This document shows, piece after piece, positions 1 through 27,699 of a DNA stretch of 64,000 nucleotides. The notes beneath the pieces are model-generated. The model saw nothing but the letters and a program-made list of their open reading frames with translations. It was not told the origin of the DNA and did not search any database. The number at the start of each line of letters is the position of its first letter. The first letter of the stretch is position 1. The translations under genes were made by a program, and so were the position numbers. The stretch lies in NCBI GenBank assembly GCA_030770545.1, contig CM061100.1:193501-257500 (forward strand), read 5' to 3'. Source of the DNA: Macropodus opercularis (taxonomy: Eukaryota; Chordata; Actinopteri; Anabantiformes; Osphronemidae).

Positions 1-275
1 CGTGCTGTCAGGAAGTGCTCGGACTTTTCGTTACTGTGCGTCGCTAGTCGTTGCGTTTGTGGATCTGTTGCCGTGGTTCTGACCCGTTCGGCGGGTTGAG
101 TTCTGTGATAAGGGTGGACCCGCTGTAATTGAGCGGAGGAAGCCAGACACCTGTCGGGCTGCGCCGAACTCCGCAGACACCTGCCGCCTCCGCCGGAGAA
201 ACGGGACTATTGTGGCTCCGTGATGGATCGGACCGAGCGCAGTTAGTCCGTCCAGGAGGGAAACCGAGCTGAAAG
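1..275 (+). promoter_or_regulatory. MYO5B 5' flank and 5' UTR
   Basis: This GC-rich, CpG-containing stretch lies directly upstream of the MYO5B initiator codon. The start codon at 276 sits in the context GAAAGATGT and is followed after nine codons by a GTGAGT donor, so at least the end of this segment must be 5' UTR. No TATA box is evident. The transcription start cannot be placed, and the proximal promoter may continue left of the window edge. The small open frames here have no recognisable product. Confidence 0.5.
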
Positions 276-17141
<16,866 letters not shown>

Positions 17142-17611
17142 CGCCTGTAAAGGGCCTGGAGCAGAGCTGCTCGACCTCCGGACCCGCACTGACCCGCCGG
17201 CGCTGCTCTGCGGACAGACGGGGACACGTCCAAGCACATTTGTCTGCTTCAGGTTTTGTCTTCCTGTGGCCCAAACTGGGACGGAGACGTCCACAGCCCA
17301 CTTTATCCTACGTGTGCCTCAACTTCTGGAAGCCCATCATCCCAGCCCAGGCCCGGGTTCCACCAGGACTCGAGTCCTGAATAACTGGTCTCATGATTCA
17401 TCTTCAAATGAGGATGATGAAGGTCAGAGAGAGAAGCTAGAATCAGTGGTGGTGACGAATGTGGTCTCAAACGGCTTGTTAATTATTTTTACTTACCTAT
17501 TTGTTAAATGTGTGATGTTTTGCTAACATTCAGCCTGTTGAGGTGCAGGTGGCAACATTTCATCTGTTCAGATTATCTATTTATTCTGCTTCACATCGGT
17601 TTTATTTCTAT

Positions 17612-17617
17612 AATAAA
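17612..17617 (+). terminator. MYO5B poly(A) signal
   Basis: An AATAAA hexamer lies about 470 bases after the MYO5B stop codon, in an AT-rich, gene-free stretch. It is the best candidate for the 3' end of the transcript. The cleavage site would be expected 10-30 bases further on. Confidence 0.6.
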
Positions 17618-17639
17618 AATAACTTGATAAGCTCAGTCT

Positions 17640-18340
17640 GAGGTTAACATCAAGGCTGTGTGACTTTCAGCACAAAGCTCAGTTGTTTGGACTAATCTGT
17701 GACAGGTCAGGCCAACTGGAGGTCAGAGGTCGACCCTGATTTAAGTTGACGTTTATTAAGACAGAAAAACATGCGTCGCTGAAAGTCATTAGTCACAACT
17801 TTTGATTCTAATGATTCAGTTATTTTGAAAGGTGGTGATTAATTAGCGTGTGACTTGTAACGGACCAGCAGGAATCAGCTGCTGACGATCAGAACCGAGT
17901 CATCGCTGCCGGTGTGTTTTTCTCTGTATTTTCAGTTCATGCATCACGTCATCATGTTTCATCAGCTCTGTGGGTTTTGTTTCCTCTGTGATTTGCGTAT
18001 TTTGTGCTGATTAATGCTGTAACTGTGCTGCGTCCTGTCGGACCAGACTGACCTCATCAGTCCGGGGACTGGCCGGGTCCGGACCCATGTGCTGTGGGTT
18101 GATGGGAACTTCCTGAGAGTTGTTTGCAGGAACCTCTGGTTTTAACGCAGACCAACGGGTCGACCATAATAAAGAGACTCTGAGAAGAGCTTCAGCACCA
18201 AATGTTTGATCTTTTATTTAAAGAAACCGGTTGGTTTGGCGTCATCAGGCCAGGAAAACGTTTTCAGGCTAAACGGATGTTTGATGTCAGAACATTTGAT
18301 GTTGTCGCTGTGACATAACTTGTTTCAGGTTATGGATGGT
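17640..18340. other. Intergenic, MYO5B to repeat cluster
   Basis: No coding, RNA or repeat feature that I can support. It is mixed sequence with short non-conserved open frames. A second AATAAA lies near 18168. Confidence 0.5.
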
Positions 18341-18344
18341 GCTG

Positions 18345-19020
18345 CGGAAAGCAAATGACCAGTTAGCTAACTGTGGCTATGTTAACTAGCTGTGGCTAAG
18401 TAGTTAAGGTAGCTAGCTGTGGTTAAGTTACTTAGCTGTGACTACGTTAACTAGCTGGAGCTAACCAACTTCCCACAGACTGAAGAAGCCACCTGGATAG
18501 GTGGTGAAACGTTTCTACTAACTAGAAAGTAGAAACTACTTTCTAGTTAGTAGTAGAAGTCCTGTTGCCATGACTCAACCTTCAGGCAACTTGACCTGGA
18601 TGAATGAGAACCTTCACAGACTAGCTCGAGCTAAGTGGCTACGTTAGCCAGCTGTGATTAAGTAGCTAACTACTTAGCCACGGCTAGCTAACTTAACCAC
18701 TTAGCCACGGCTAGCTAACTAACTTAAGTTAGTTAGCTAGCTGTGGCTAAGTAGTTAGCTACTTAATCACAGCTAGCTAACGTAGCCACGGCTAGTTAAC
18801 TTAGCCACAGCTAGCTAACTTAACCACATTTAGCTAACTTAAGTTAGTTAAATGTGGTTAAGTTAGCTAGCTGTGGCTAAGTGGTTAAGTTAGCTAGCTG
18901 TGGCTAAGTGGTTATCTTAGCTAGCTGTGGCTAAGTGGTTAAGTTAGCTAGCTGTGGCTAAGTGGTTATCTTAGCTAGCTGTGGCTAAGTGGTTAAGTTA
19001 GCTAGCTTAACTAACTAACT
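18345..19020. repeat. Palindromic 27-bp tandem repeat cluster
   Basis: The unit (GTGGCTAAGTGGTTAAGTTA plus GCTAGCT) occurs in both orientations. The left part reads mostly as the reverse complement (AGCCACGGCTAGCTAACTTA) and the right part as the direct unit. Switch points form palindromes, for example around CTAACTTAAGTTAG near 18725 and a longer one spanning about 18821-18858 (AACCACATT...AATGTGGTT). The region can therefore fold into large hairpins or cruciforms. No open reading frame of interest lies within it. Confidence 0.85.
18479..18620. repeat. Possible dispersed fish repeat fragment within the cluster
   Basis: A non-tandem block interrupts the palindromic cluster. It contains GAAGAAGCCACCTGGAT, GGTGGTGAAACGTTTCTAC and GACTCAACCTTCAGG. 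These words resemble, from memory, the tail of a widespread teleost interspersed repeat. It also carries its own inverted repeat, CTACTAACTAGAAAGTAG and CTACTTTCTAGTTAGTAG. No protein-coding part of a transposon is present. Confidence 0.4.
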
Positions 19021-19029
19021 TTTCACCGT

Positions 19030-21058
19030 AACTAGTATTTACAGGGAAATACTGCAGCTGTGTGATCAAACAGATGGTGATGAAGTACTTTATATCTTTG
19101 AAATCTGTATTTTCATTGTTTTTATCTGATCAAACCAGCACAAAGCCCCGTAAATGAATTCATTTAATCATTTACAGCTAATTAAACATAAACTTAACAT
19201 CTGCGGCTTTATCTGCAGGCCTGGGAACCTGGAGGAGGGCGAATCCCACAGCAGGTTGTCTGTTGGACCAGCTGTGTGAGCAGAGCAGCTGGTTCTGAGG
19301 TTTACCTGTGGCTCAGGTGGCTCCGCCCCTCAGGACGCTCACACACCTCATCACCGGTTTCAGAAAACACGTCAATGATCCGCTGACGGTTCCGGCGCCA
19401 GTGTGGAGCCGCTGTATATAACCGTGTGTATTCAACCACGGGTGGTTCTGACGGAGCAGAGGCTCTGTTAGGAGTTGGGCCTGTCCGACCAGAACCACAG
19501 TAACGGATGGTAACGTGATGTCATGTTTGCTCCCAGGAAGCTGTGTCGTGTCTAATAGTAGTAGAGGAGGTTCTAGTACTTCTAGCACATGAGCTACTAG
19601 TTCTACACTCTGGCTCGAGCAAGAGGATGTGGTGAAGCGTTGTGAACCGGTGCAGAACCTCTCGGGCCTGCAGAGCCTGCAGCAGGTCCACAGAGCACAC
19701 GCTCGCAGGAGATGATGTCACGAAAGAAGCCGAGAGGAGCAGCAGGAAGCGGAGTTTGAACAGGGGACGCATTCATGTGGCTGTTGTAGCCGGGCTTCAA
19801 AGACCCGCTGGGTTTGGTGTGGCTTCGCTCTGAGTCGGCACCACGACCGGTTCCACTGTGGTTTCATCAGGCGGAGGCAGAAATAGACGGTAGCGTCGCT
19901 CAGAGATGCTCAGACTGGTCAAACTGCTCCGAACCCGTCGTGTAGTTTAGTACGTTGCTACCTGGTTCAGCAGAGACGCGTTAGTGCTGTGGGTCGTGGG
20001 CGCTGAGGCCTGTGACCCTCCCTCCCTCTTCTTTCCCAGGATCCAGAACCACAGTCGCTGTAAACAGGTGCCGCCAGAGAGGGAGGCAGCGAAGACGTGA
20101 AACCGCAGCAGGAGATGCTCACGAAGCAGAGATGGGAGACGGGCTGCGGTTGGTTGTGGCTGCCCCCCCCAGAGGTGGAGGCGGCAGCAGGAGCGTTAAC
20201 CCTTCACAGCTTCCGTCTCTGTGCGTCTCTCTTTTCGTGAACTTCTCCTGAGCTGAATTGGGCTCCAGAGCAGGAACCCGGGTCACCGGGCCCGTCTCGG
20301 TGGAGACTGCGTTCTGACGTGCAACGCCTGGTTTCAAATGTATCTGGACCGAACCGGGTCACTGTTCCCAGCATGCCCTGCTCCCCACTCAACCACAGAC
20401 ATGAGGCACCTGAGGGTCGGTGGGTCGCGTAGACTGTACGGTGTGTGTCCTGCCGGCGCCGTAGTAAACTGAGACACGTGTTTGTTCTGGCCTCATTTGA
20501 AAACAAACCAGAGGAGACAGGAAGTGGTTTGTGCTGTTTAACTCGGCTGCAGCTCGGCACCAAACTCAGCTTGTTTTCATCGAGGTGAGCTGCTGAGCTC
20601 AGTCAGTCACTGGCTCGTTCGGTCGAACGGCTCCCGTTTCAGCGCGTACAACTCAGAACCGCTGACCCTTCGTGTCTCCGGGTGAGTTGGACTCTGGATC
20701 CTGCAGGTACACCTGTAGTTCTGATCAGCCAGCAGCGTGTAGTTTGGTGGTTGGACTGGCTGAGTGGAACTGGGTTCTGTCTCACACAGGTGAGGGGGAG
20801 GTTAAAGGTCTTAGGCCACTGGGACATCGGGCCCGACCTGGAAACGCCTCCGCTCGTCATCGTCGGCTGTAGAACCCTGCTACGGTTCTGTGGGTCCTGA
20901 TCTGCTCAGCAGTGACGGGGTTAACTGTCTGATGTTTTCTGATTTACAGAACATCCTCAACAAGCGACACCTCCACCTCCCCTTCCGCTGAGCGCTGCCC
21001 CTCCTCCTTCCTCTCTGACGAGAAGAGCTGCCAGCTCCGGGCAGGTGAGACCGAGGAG
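19030..21058. other. Intergenic and likely IL7R 5' region
   Basis: No gene is recognisable. The last 100 bases before the IL7R start (21059) are pyrimidine-rich and probably 5' UTR. The promoter cannot be placed precisely. Short open frames here have no known product. Confidence 0.5.
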
Positions 21059-23960
21059 ATGCCGTCCTGCCGCAGGTTCGCTCTGCTGCTGCTGCTGTGG
21101 ACCGGGACCGGGACCTGGGCTCAGAGCGGGGACGGAGACGCCGAGGCCGGTGAGCATCTGTTTCCCACCGTTAGCGCGTCGGTGCACGTCGGGCTTGTTT
21201 TCTGCAGACGAGCTGAGTGACTCATAACTGGATCCTGACGGTTTTCAGACTGTGACTCACTTTGAGCCACAACAGTCAGTGCAGAGACAGATACGTGGAT
21301 GTGTGTAATATCTGGAAACACAAACCTGAACAGCTTCTACAATGTGTGAGGAACTGACTGATCTACAGCGTCTCCTTGACGACGGCTGTGACACGCGCAG
21401 TGTGGTTATTGAGACGTGTACATGTGTCCTACATCATGTTCGCTTTGCCACTGAATCTGATGCTCTAATTACGACGGCCCGGTTCAGGTCACAGCTGTGA
21501 CCCGAGCTCGGAGCGTGGGCCTCATAGGATCATCGCAAGCCACCGCTACATTAACGCATCTCCCGCGTGGGGGAGGGGGGGGGGGGGGGCGTCTGAAGCC
21601 ACGTCTGATCTTATCACGTGTCCTGTTGACTGAACAAACGTTTATATTTAGACTGTTGTTGTCTCGTTTCACAGTTAGTTTGCAGAAATAGTTTTGATGC
21701 AGATTCCAGTGTTTCTCTACACAAGTACAAATAAATGTATGCAGAAATAAATGAACATAGATATAAATGCTAGAATAAAAGCACGTATTTCCACTGCTGT
21801 TCACATGTGTGTTGAAGTTTTTCAAGTTTCCGAGCCGCATTCATTTGGTCCTTCTTGTATCTCAGCGTTTCTTTCTTTGAATTCAGACCTGACGCCTCTG
21901 GGCTGTTCCAGCTAACGCTAACTGACTACGTCTTTTATTTCTTTGTGCGACTTCAGTTTTCAGTATAAACCTTTGTGAGAGTCGCTTTGGGTCCAGGCGG
22001 AGAGAAGCTGAACCGTTTGTTTGTCCCTCAGAGCCCAGGATCAGCTGCACCTCTGACATCACCCTAGAGAGAAACAACCTGACCTGTGAGCTGCTGGGAG
22101 GCCCGAACCACAACGAGGACGACGAAGACAGCGAGCGCGACAGCATAGAGAGGATGGTCATGTGGTAAGACTGGCAGTGACGCTGGGACGTCCCACGGAC
22201 GAGGCGCTGTCTAACCCTAAGCCTTCTGCTCGCAGCTACACTGACTACGCTGCCGCGGTGCAGAACACGTGCGAGGAGAGTTTGGGCAACGCCATCAGCC
22301 CCGCGATGAGGCCGGTGTCCGACTTCACCCTGACCGCTCACCTGCGGAGAGGAGGCAGCGTCACAGCGACGCTCAACCTGCTGAAGATAGGTAGTCGCAG
22401 CAGCTCCCGACCAAAACCTGTTCGTTCATACTGACACAGTGGGATAAAACGCAGCAGGGTTGTGAACTGATCCCAGGTCTGTACTGTGCGTTGGCCACAG
22501 CTCTGTTTCTTTACCCACTTCACTGGGAGTCAGGTTTTAGGTTAAGGAGCGAGTCCAGGCGCGGAACCAGTCTGAGCCTTTTTGCTCCCGTCTCTTCAGA
22601 CGCCGGATGCTTCTCAGTCTTTTTGATCAGGCCTGAAGCTTTGCTCTCACTGTGCCTGTTCCTCTAGTACCTGGCTCTGAATCGGGAGTTTGCCGTCGTC
22701 TTTCCACTGACGCAGATGTTTGGCTCACAGTGGTGCTTTGTTCTGTTCTGCAGTGAAACCCAGAAGTCCGTCCGTGCAGAACGTCAGATTCAACCTGGAC
22801 TCCAACCAGGCCGTCATTTCCATTCAGACTCCGTACCACAACGACTACCTGAGAGTAGAAAACCAGCTCTTCCAGCTGCACATCTGCACGGCCAGCAGTG
22901 AAATGGTATCGGACCAGACGCACCAGCACGTGACCTCACAAACCATTCAGCAGTGACGGGATTTGTTTCTGTTTTCATGTGGCCGCAGACGCAGAACGTA
23001 TCGGCGTCAGACCATATGAAGGTCGACATGCAGAGTCTCCACAGAGACACCGAGTATCACGTCAAGGTGCGAGCGATACCCATCAACCACCTTCAGGGCA
23101 GCTGGAGCGAGTGGAGCGACACCTTCAGTTTCACCAGTCCTGCAGGTACAAACCACTCAGCGCCGCACTTTACTCCAGAGAAACGACTCCAGACTGAGTC
23201 TCTGCCCCTGTTGCAGAGGAGGAGGGGAGGCGTCCAGAGGAGCGTCCGGACGGGTACATCCTGGCCGTGTGTCTCGTCTCGTTGGTGGTGGCGACTGTCA
23301 GCGCCGCCGTCCTCTGGAAAAACAAGTAGGACTCTGGACAGGAAGCGTTGGACTTCACACGGTGCACACATTCATATCTCTGCTCTTTTCTCCACAGGAT
23401 ATTCACCTACATGTGGCCGAGCGTCCCCCACCCCAAACACACACTGGTGCAGATCTGCAAACCAGATAAAGTGAGTCACGGACCGTTCAGTCTGTCTGGC
23501 TGCACTAGGAGGGAGCGTTTTTTGAAGCTCTTTTACCCAGAGCTTCACGTGAGCTTCTTCTGCGTTGCAGGGCCTTCTGTTGAACTTCAGCCCCGAGGTG
23601 TTCAGTGCCCTCAACGTCTACCCGATGGAGACAGCGGAGGCGGGAGAGGAACCGGAGGCTTCGCTGGCTCCAGCTGCTGCAGACGCGACCCAGTCGCTCC
23701 AGCCCAGCTCCACCCAGAGCTCTGACTGCAGGAGCACCACCAGCGTCAGCACCGAGGAGCTGGAGCTCTCGGCCCTGCTGAGCAGGAGCTGCTCTGACGG
23801 AGGGGAGAGTGTTCAGAGCTGCTGCCCGTCCCCCGTCAACGCGCTGCCGCTCTGGGACGGACACGCGCCTCAGGCCGACCGCAGCGGCGGAGGAAACCCG
23901 GCGGTCGGCCAGCAGGAGGAGGCGTACGTCACCATGTCTAGCTTCTATCAGATCAAGTAG
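21059..23960 (+). CDS. IL7R: Interleukin-7 receptor subunit alpha
   Basis: This is a type I cytokine receptor chain that pairs with the common gamma chain to bind IL-7 (and with CRLF2 for TSLP) and signals through JAK1/STAT5 in lymphocytes. Exons: 21059-21149, 22032-22164, 22236-22390, 22754-22905, 22989-23145, 23217-23325, 23398-23470 and 23571-23960. This gives 419 aa in eight exons, as in human. A leucine-rich signal peptide starts the protein. The ectodomain has paired cysteines and WSEWS at about residues 216-220. The membrane helix is in exon 6 (YILAVCLVSLVVATVSAAVL). The Box1-like MWPSVPHPK is in exon 7, and the tail ends EEAYVTMSSFYQIK, nearly identical to the human C-terminus with its YVTM docking motif (Y409 here). 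Convergent CAPSL next door matches human 5p13 synteny. Exon 6 is 109 nt, so skipping it would remove the membrane helix and shift the frame, as for the known soluble human isoform. Confidence 0.95.
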
Positions 23961-24734
23961 AATGGACCAGGACAGTTATCAAACGTCTGAGAAATACACC
24001 TTAGTGAGCAGAGGAATCGAGGGGCTTGGTAGTGAACTAAAGTGATCCTCTAGGGCCACCATCTAATCTGTGTAGCATCTGAAGCACATTCACACCTCGT
24101 AGGAAAACGTCCCTGGAAACTGGACAAATGCTATTTCATCAGCGAACCGCTCTCTGCCGAAAGCCGCAGTAGACAGACTGACCGAATGCATAGTTGCTAG
24201 CTATCACCTGAAACACGATACGGTGTCACCACTGTGTACTCACACGCCTCCATACACTCATCAGACCCATCAGCATCGCACCAGTGTTACACGTCGTTTC
24301 CAGAGCCTCCGACCGCAGACGCTCAAAGTGACGCGAGATCTTTTCTGTCTCAGAAGCATTAAAGGGAGTCTGACACCCCCCCACCACCTCCGAACCACTG
24401 ACTGAGGCCAAACGGGCCGAGAGTTTTCCTAACGAATACTAGGATCACAGTTACCACAAGCAGCAGGATAACGTGCGTCACTAGAACCTCCACAGATCCC
24501 GTCCCATGCTCACAAGCTGCCGGAACCTCCCCAGGAACCAAAGCAAACTAACACGTAGGAAGAGGAAGCTGCTGGAAGCTGTCGACCTGCGTTAGCGTAG
24601 CTGCTTATTTGAGAGAAATCGCTGAGTCGCGTGTCGGGTCTGATTAGCGTCATGGAGACGACAAACAATGCTGCTGCTCACCGTCTGTGCTTTATGACCG
24701 ATTTATGTGTTCAGACGTATTGTTTACATGTGTT

Positions 24735-24740
24735 TTTATT
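24735..24740 (-). terminator. CAPSL poly(A) signal (distal)
   Basis: On the minus strand this reads AATAAA, about 190 bases after the distal CAPSL stop codon. No AATAAA or ATTAAA is visible on the minus strand between the two alternative CAPSL terminal exons (25034-25509). Both isoforms may therefore share this site. Confidence 0.5.
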
Positions 24741-24772
24741 TAAAATCCAGCTTATGTTACATCTCAATGTAC

Positions 24773-24778
24773 ATTAAA
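24773..24778 (+). terminator. IL7R poly(A) signal (ATTAAA)
   Basis: This is the first good poly(A) hexamer after the IL7R stop, giving an 800-base 3' UTR. It lies beyond the opposite-strand AATAAA attributed to CAPSL, so the two convergent transcripts would overlap at their tails. Confidence 0.5.
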
Positions 24779-24931
24779 GTAGAAAACTGGAATTACAACT
24801 AATGGAGCCTTTGTTTTAAGCTGCATCACAACATGAACAAACAATCAAATCACTAACTGCTGTCCTCTGGACACGGAGCCGTTCTCTGAATGAACTTCCG
24901 TCCCGAGCCCTGAGTGAAGGTGTGGACTCGT

Positions 24932-25033
24932 TCACAACCTCCAGGCGTTTCGCATCATTAGGATAAAGTAGGCGTCGCTGTCAATGGAGGCGCTCACTCC
25001 ACTGTAGTAGTTGTCAAACTCCTCCTTGGTCAC
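24932..25033 (-). CDS. CAPSL: Alternative (duplicated) CAPSL terminal exon
   Basis: This 102-nt block has exactly the length, phase and stop position of the normal last CAPSL exon (25611-25510). It is preceded by a good acceptor (GATCGACAG). It encodes 33 residues, of which 25 match the proximal copy. Conserved parts are GVSASID, YFI-MMRNAW and the EF-hand glutamate. Changes include K-E for L-D after VT, D for M, and R for K near the end. At 11 of the 25 identical positions the codons differ silently, so the protein has been kept while the DNA diverged. It probably gives an alternative C-terminus, chosen by alternative splicing. Expression is not shown by sequence alone. Confidence 0.8.
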   Translation of the reverse strand: MTKEEFDNYYSGVSASIDSDAYFILMMRNAWRL

Positions 25034-25509
25034 CTGTCGATCACAGGAAACAGCTTAGTGTGACGGAAGTGACAGGATGAGACAGAAGCAGAGAGTTTTA
25101 CTACGATGTGCAAGAGACGTTAGATCCGACAGCTGCAGGTTCCCCCACCAGAGCTTCACTGAGAAAACAGGAGAGAAATCCAAGCTCCTCCACCACCACA
25201 GAGGAAAAACCATCCAAAGGTTTGTAACTGAAGAGGGTCAGTAGTTTCAGATTCAGAAGAGCTTCAGTCCAGTCACAATGTGACTAGTGTCTAAACCAGA
25301 GGAGGAACAGGCCTCTGAATGAAGGTCTGTCTTCCCGTCACCTCGACCCAACATCCAAGTCCACAAACCGAAAAAGAAGATTTTCACTGGACAACAGAAT
25401 CAAGCTGCTACTTTTGAAGGACAGAATCTGAACCAAACGCTGCCCTGAGCAGAATCAGTGCAGACACGGGACAGACAAACACCGAGCTGGTTACCAGAGC
25501 GACGCCAAG

Positions 25510-27345
25510 TCACAGCTTCCAGGCATTTCTCATCATCACAATAAAGTAGACGTCCGTGTCGATGGACGCGCTCACACCCGCATAATAATTCATGAACTCA
25601 TCCAGGGTCACCTTCAGAGAGTCACAGCATCAGTTTCCACACATGGCAGATGGACGGAGACGCCCGCTGGAGGACGGTTTACCTGCCCGTCTTTGTCGTA
25701 CGGAGAGTCAAAGTTGTCCAGGAACTTCCTGAAGATCTGCTCCTCCGTCCACTCCCCGTTCTGGTACTTGGGGTGGGACTTGACGTTATAAACCCCCTTC
25801 AGGTCCTCGATGGTGATCACCCCATCACCCGTCTTATCCAGCTTCCGGAACGCCTGCAGCACCACCTCCTTCCTGGCCTGAGACATGGGCGGCTGCAGGG
25901 ATCAGACGGAGGTTAATAAAGGTGCGGCCTCCCGCCGCGCGGGGCCGGGATGAGTGTTTACCCTCAGAGTGATGAGGAACTCGTCGAAGTCGATGGTCCC
26001 GCTGCCGTCACGGTCAAAGCGCTGAAAGACAGCCAAGGCCTCCTGCTTGTCCATCGGGATGCCGTAGTCGTTCAAGCCCTTCAGGAACTCCTTCGTGTCC
26101 AGGGAGCGGCTGTTGTCGTCGTCCATTATTTTAAAGGTTCTGACAAACGCAGGAGAGCAGGCACAGGTTTACCACATGTGTAACATTATGACCTGGACAT
26201 CACAGTCCAGAGTCTTTCACAACCTGACGCGAGGAACAACAGAGCCATGCATGCTACCACATGATAGTAATGATAGATGAGGCTGATCTCGTGAGCAGAT
26301 AAACTCTCTGCGCTAACGCTGCGTCCACTGGTTCCGTGTGTGTTCTCACAGTGCACGCTTGGATTCGCTTCTCCAGGTTCTGACAAACGTACCTGAACCC
26401 TGCTCACCTGTGCTGAGCTGGATGTGTGGGCGCAGAGCTACAGCTCAACAACAGCTACGAAACCGCAGAACGAGCAACAACACACTATTATGTGACAATA
26501 AACCAACACACATCACAACATCCTGCAGCCGCGAGCGTAGCACCACGCGGTTCATGTTCGACAGGAAAACACCAACCTCAGCTCTAACTAACATCCTCAC
26601 CATCGAGCGCAAACAACCTGAGCGCAGAGCTCAGACGGGCCCGAACACGAGGAGCCTTCATCTTCCTCTGCAGAAGTTCAGCTGCTATCAGCCAGTCGCT
26701 GTAGGAAGCGAATCCAAAGCTGAAGGCAGGTTCCACCGTTTGACTCGTTGGCTTCGATGAACGTCATGTGTCTCACTTTCCTCCGTGAAACTTGTGTTTT
26801 ACTCCAGTACCTGCTGGAAGGAGCCGACGGGTCTGAGAAAAAGAGACCGAAGAAGCTCGGGGCTGATCACACCGGGGTCACACCGGGGTCACACCGGGGT
26901 CACACCGGGGTCACACCGGGGTCACACAAAGAAACACTTCAGTGTCCACGTCGCCTCGTCACCCCTACCAGAACCACAACCTCTTCTGTGTGTCTGACAT
27001 TATTATCTGCGTGGTGCTGACAGACAGTGAACTAAGCATGACTAAGCCCTGGTCCAGAGCCAGTGACCAGAACCACTGAGACGGTTCAGCAACGCCTACA
27101 CGAGAGTCTGCAGTTTGTTTTCTGCCCTCTGTCGCCCCCCACAGGCCGGAGACCGACCCTGCTGCTGCGTGTGGTCCAGTCCCGACCTTCGGCCCAGACC
27201 CAGCTCACCTGCCCAGCCCTTTGATCCCAGCCGAGCCTCGGGCCAGACACTGCAGGCGGAGCTTCTCCACCGGGTCCGACGTCTCCGACAGCTGACGCTT
27301 GGCGCTCATCGCCATCTCCCGGTCGTGTCTCGACGTCCCCGGCAT
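25510..27345 (-). CDS. CAPSL: Calcyphosin-like EF-hand protein
   Basis: This is a small cytosolic calcium-binding protein with four EF-hand units, related to calcyphosin and expressed mainly in ciliated cells in mammals. Minus-strand exons: 27345-27209, 26139-25962, 25892-25683 and 25611-25510. They sum to 208 aa, the same length as human. It starts MPGTSRHDREMAM. EF loops are DDDNSRSLDTKE, DRDGSGTIDFDE, DKTGDGVITIED and a fourth, DKDGQ-VT-DE, split by the last intron between the Q and the V. The C-terminus is YFIVMMRNAWKL. The orientation towards IL7R and the neighbouring LMBRD2 agree with human 5p13. A second terminal exon lies downstream and is listed separately. A 5' UTR exon probably lies at 27556 to about 27610, spliced to the acceptor at 27370. 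Confidence 0.95.
26867..26927. repeat. 12-bp tandem repeat in CAPSL intron
   Basis: Five copies of GTCACACCGGGG follow each other in the 1.07-kb intron between the first two CAPSL coding exons. The repeat has no coding role. Confidence 0.9.
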
Positions 27346-27555
27346 CTCTGAGCAGGACGGACGTGGATCCCTGCGGGAACCGACAGATGGGATATAATTC
27401 ATGGATATAAGTGAGACAGAATGTGATGTAAATGTAATATGTTTTGATTTGAAGCAGCTGTTAACCAACTAACTACTGTTCCATCCCATAATAACACGAC
27501 TCGCCCACAGACGTGTTTCTATCCCAAAATAGAGTCAAACGTGTCGTTAACTCAC

Positions 27556-27690
27556 CGACTGAACCTCAGTTTCTCGCTTCACCCGAAGTTTGGCGTCGAA
27601 ACTCTTCCGCAAACGATACTGGTTACCATGGAGACCGCGTTCTGCACTCTGATTGGCCGTTCGGCGTGTTCGGGGAGCCAGCCAATCACC
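27556..27690 (-). promoter_or_regulatory. CAPSL promoter with X-box and CCAAT boxes
   Basis: On the minus strand, GTCTCCATGGTAAC at 27635-27622 fits the RFX-factor X-box consensus RYYNYY-N(1-3)-RRNRAC. A reverse CCAAT (ATTGG on the plus strand) is at about 27652, and another CCAAT occurs on the plus strand near 27680. A GTGAGT donor follows at 27555, so transcription probably starts just below the X-box and a short non-coding exon is spliced to 27370. RFX regulation would fit a motile-cilium gene. This is inference from motif and family. Confidence 0.6.
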
Positions 27691-27699
27691 GTGCTTCAC

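Noticed and set aside
25034..25509. A second complete CAPSL gene
   Set aside because: No copy of exons 1-3 is present; only the terminal exon is duplicated.
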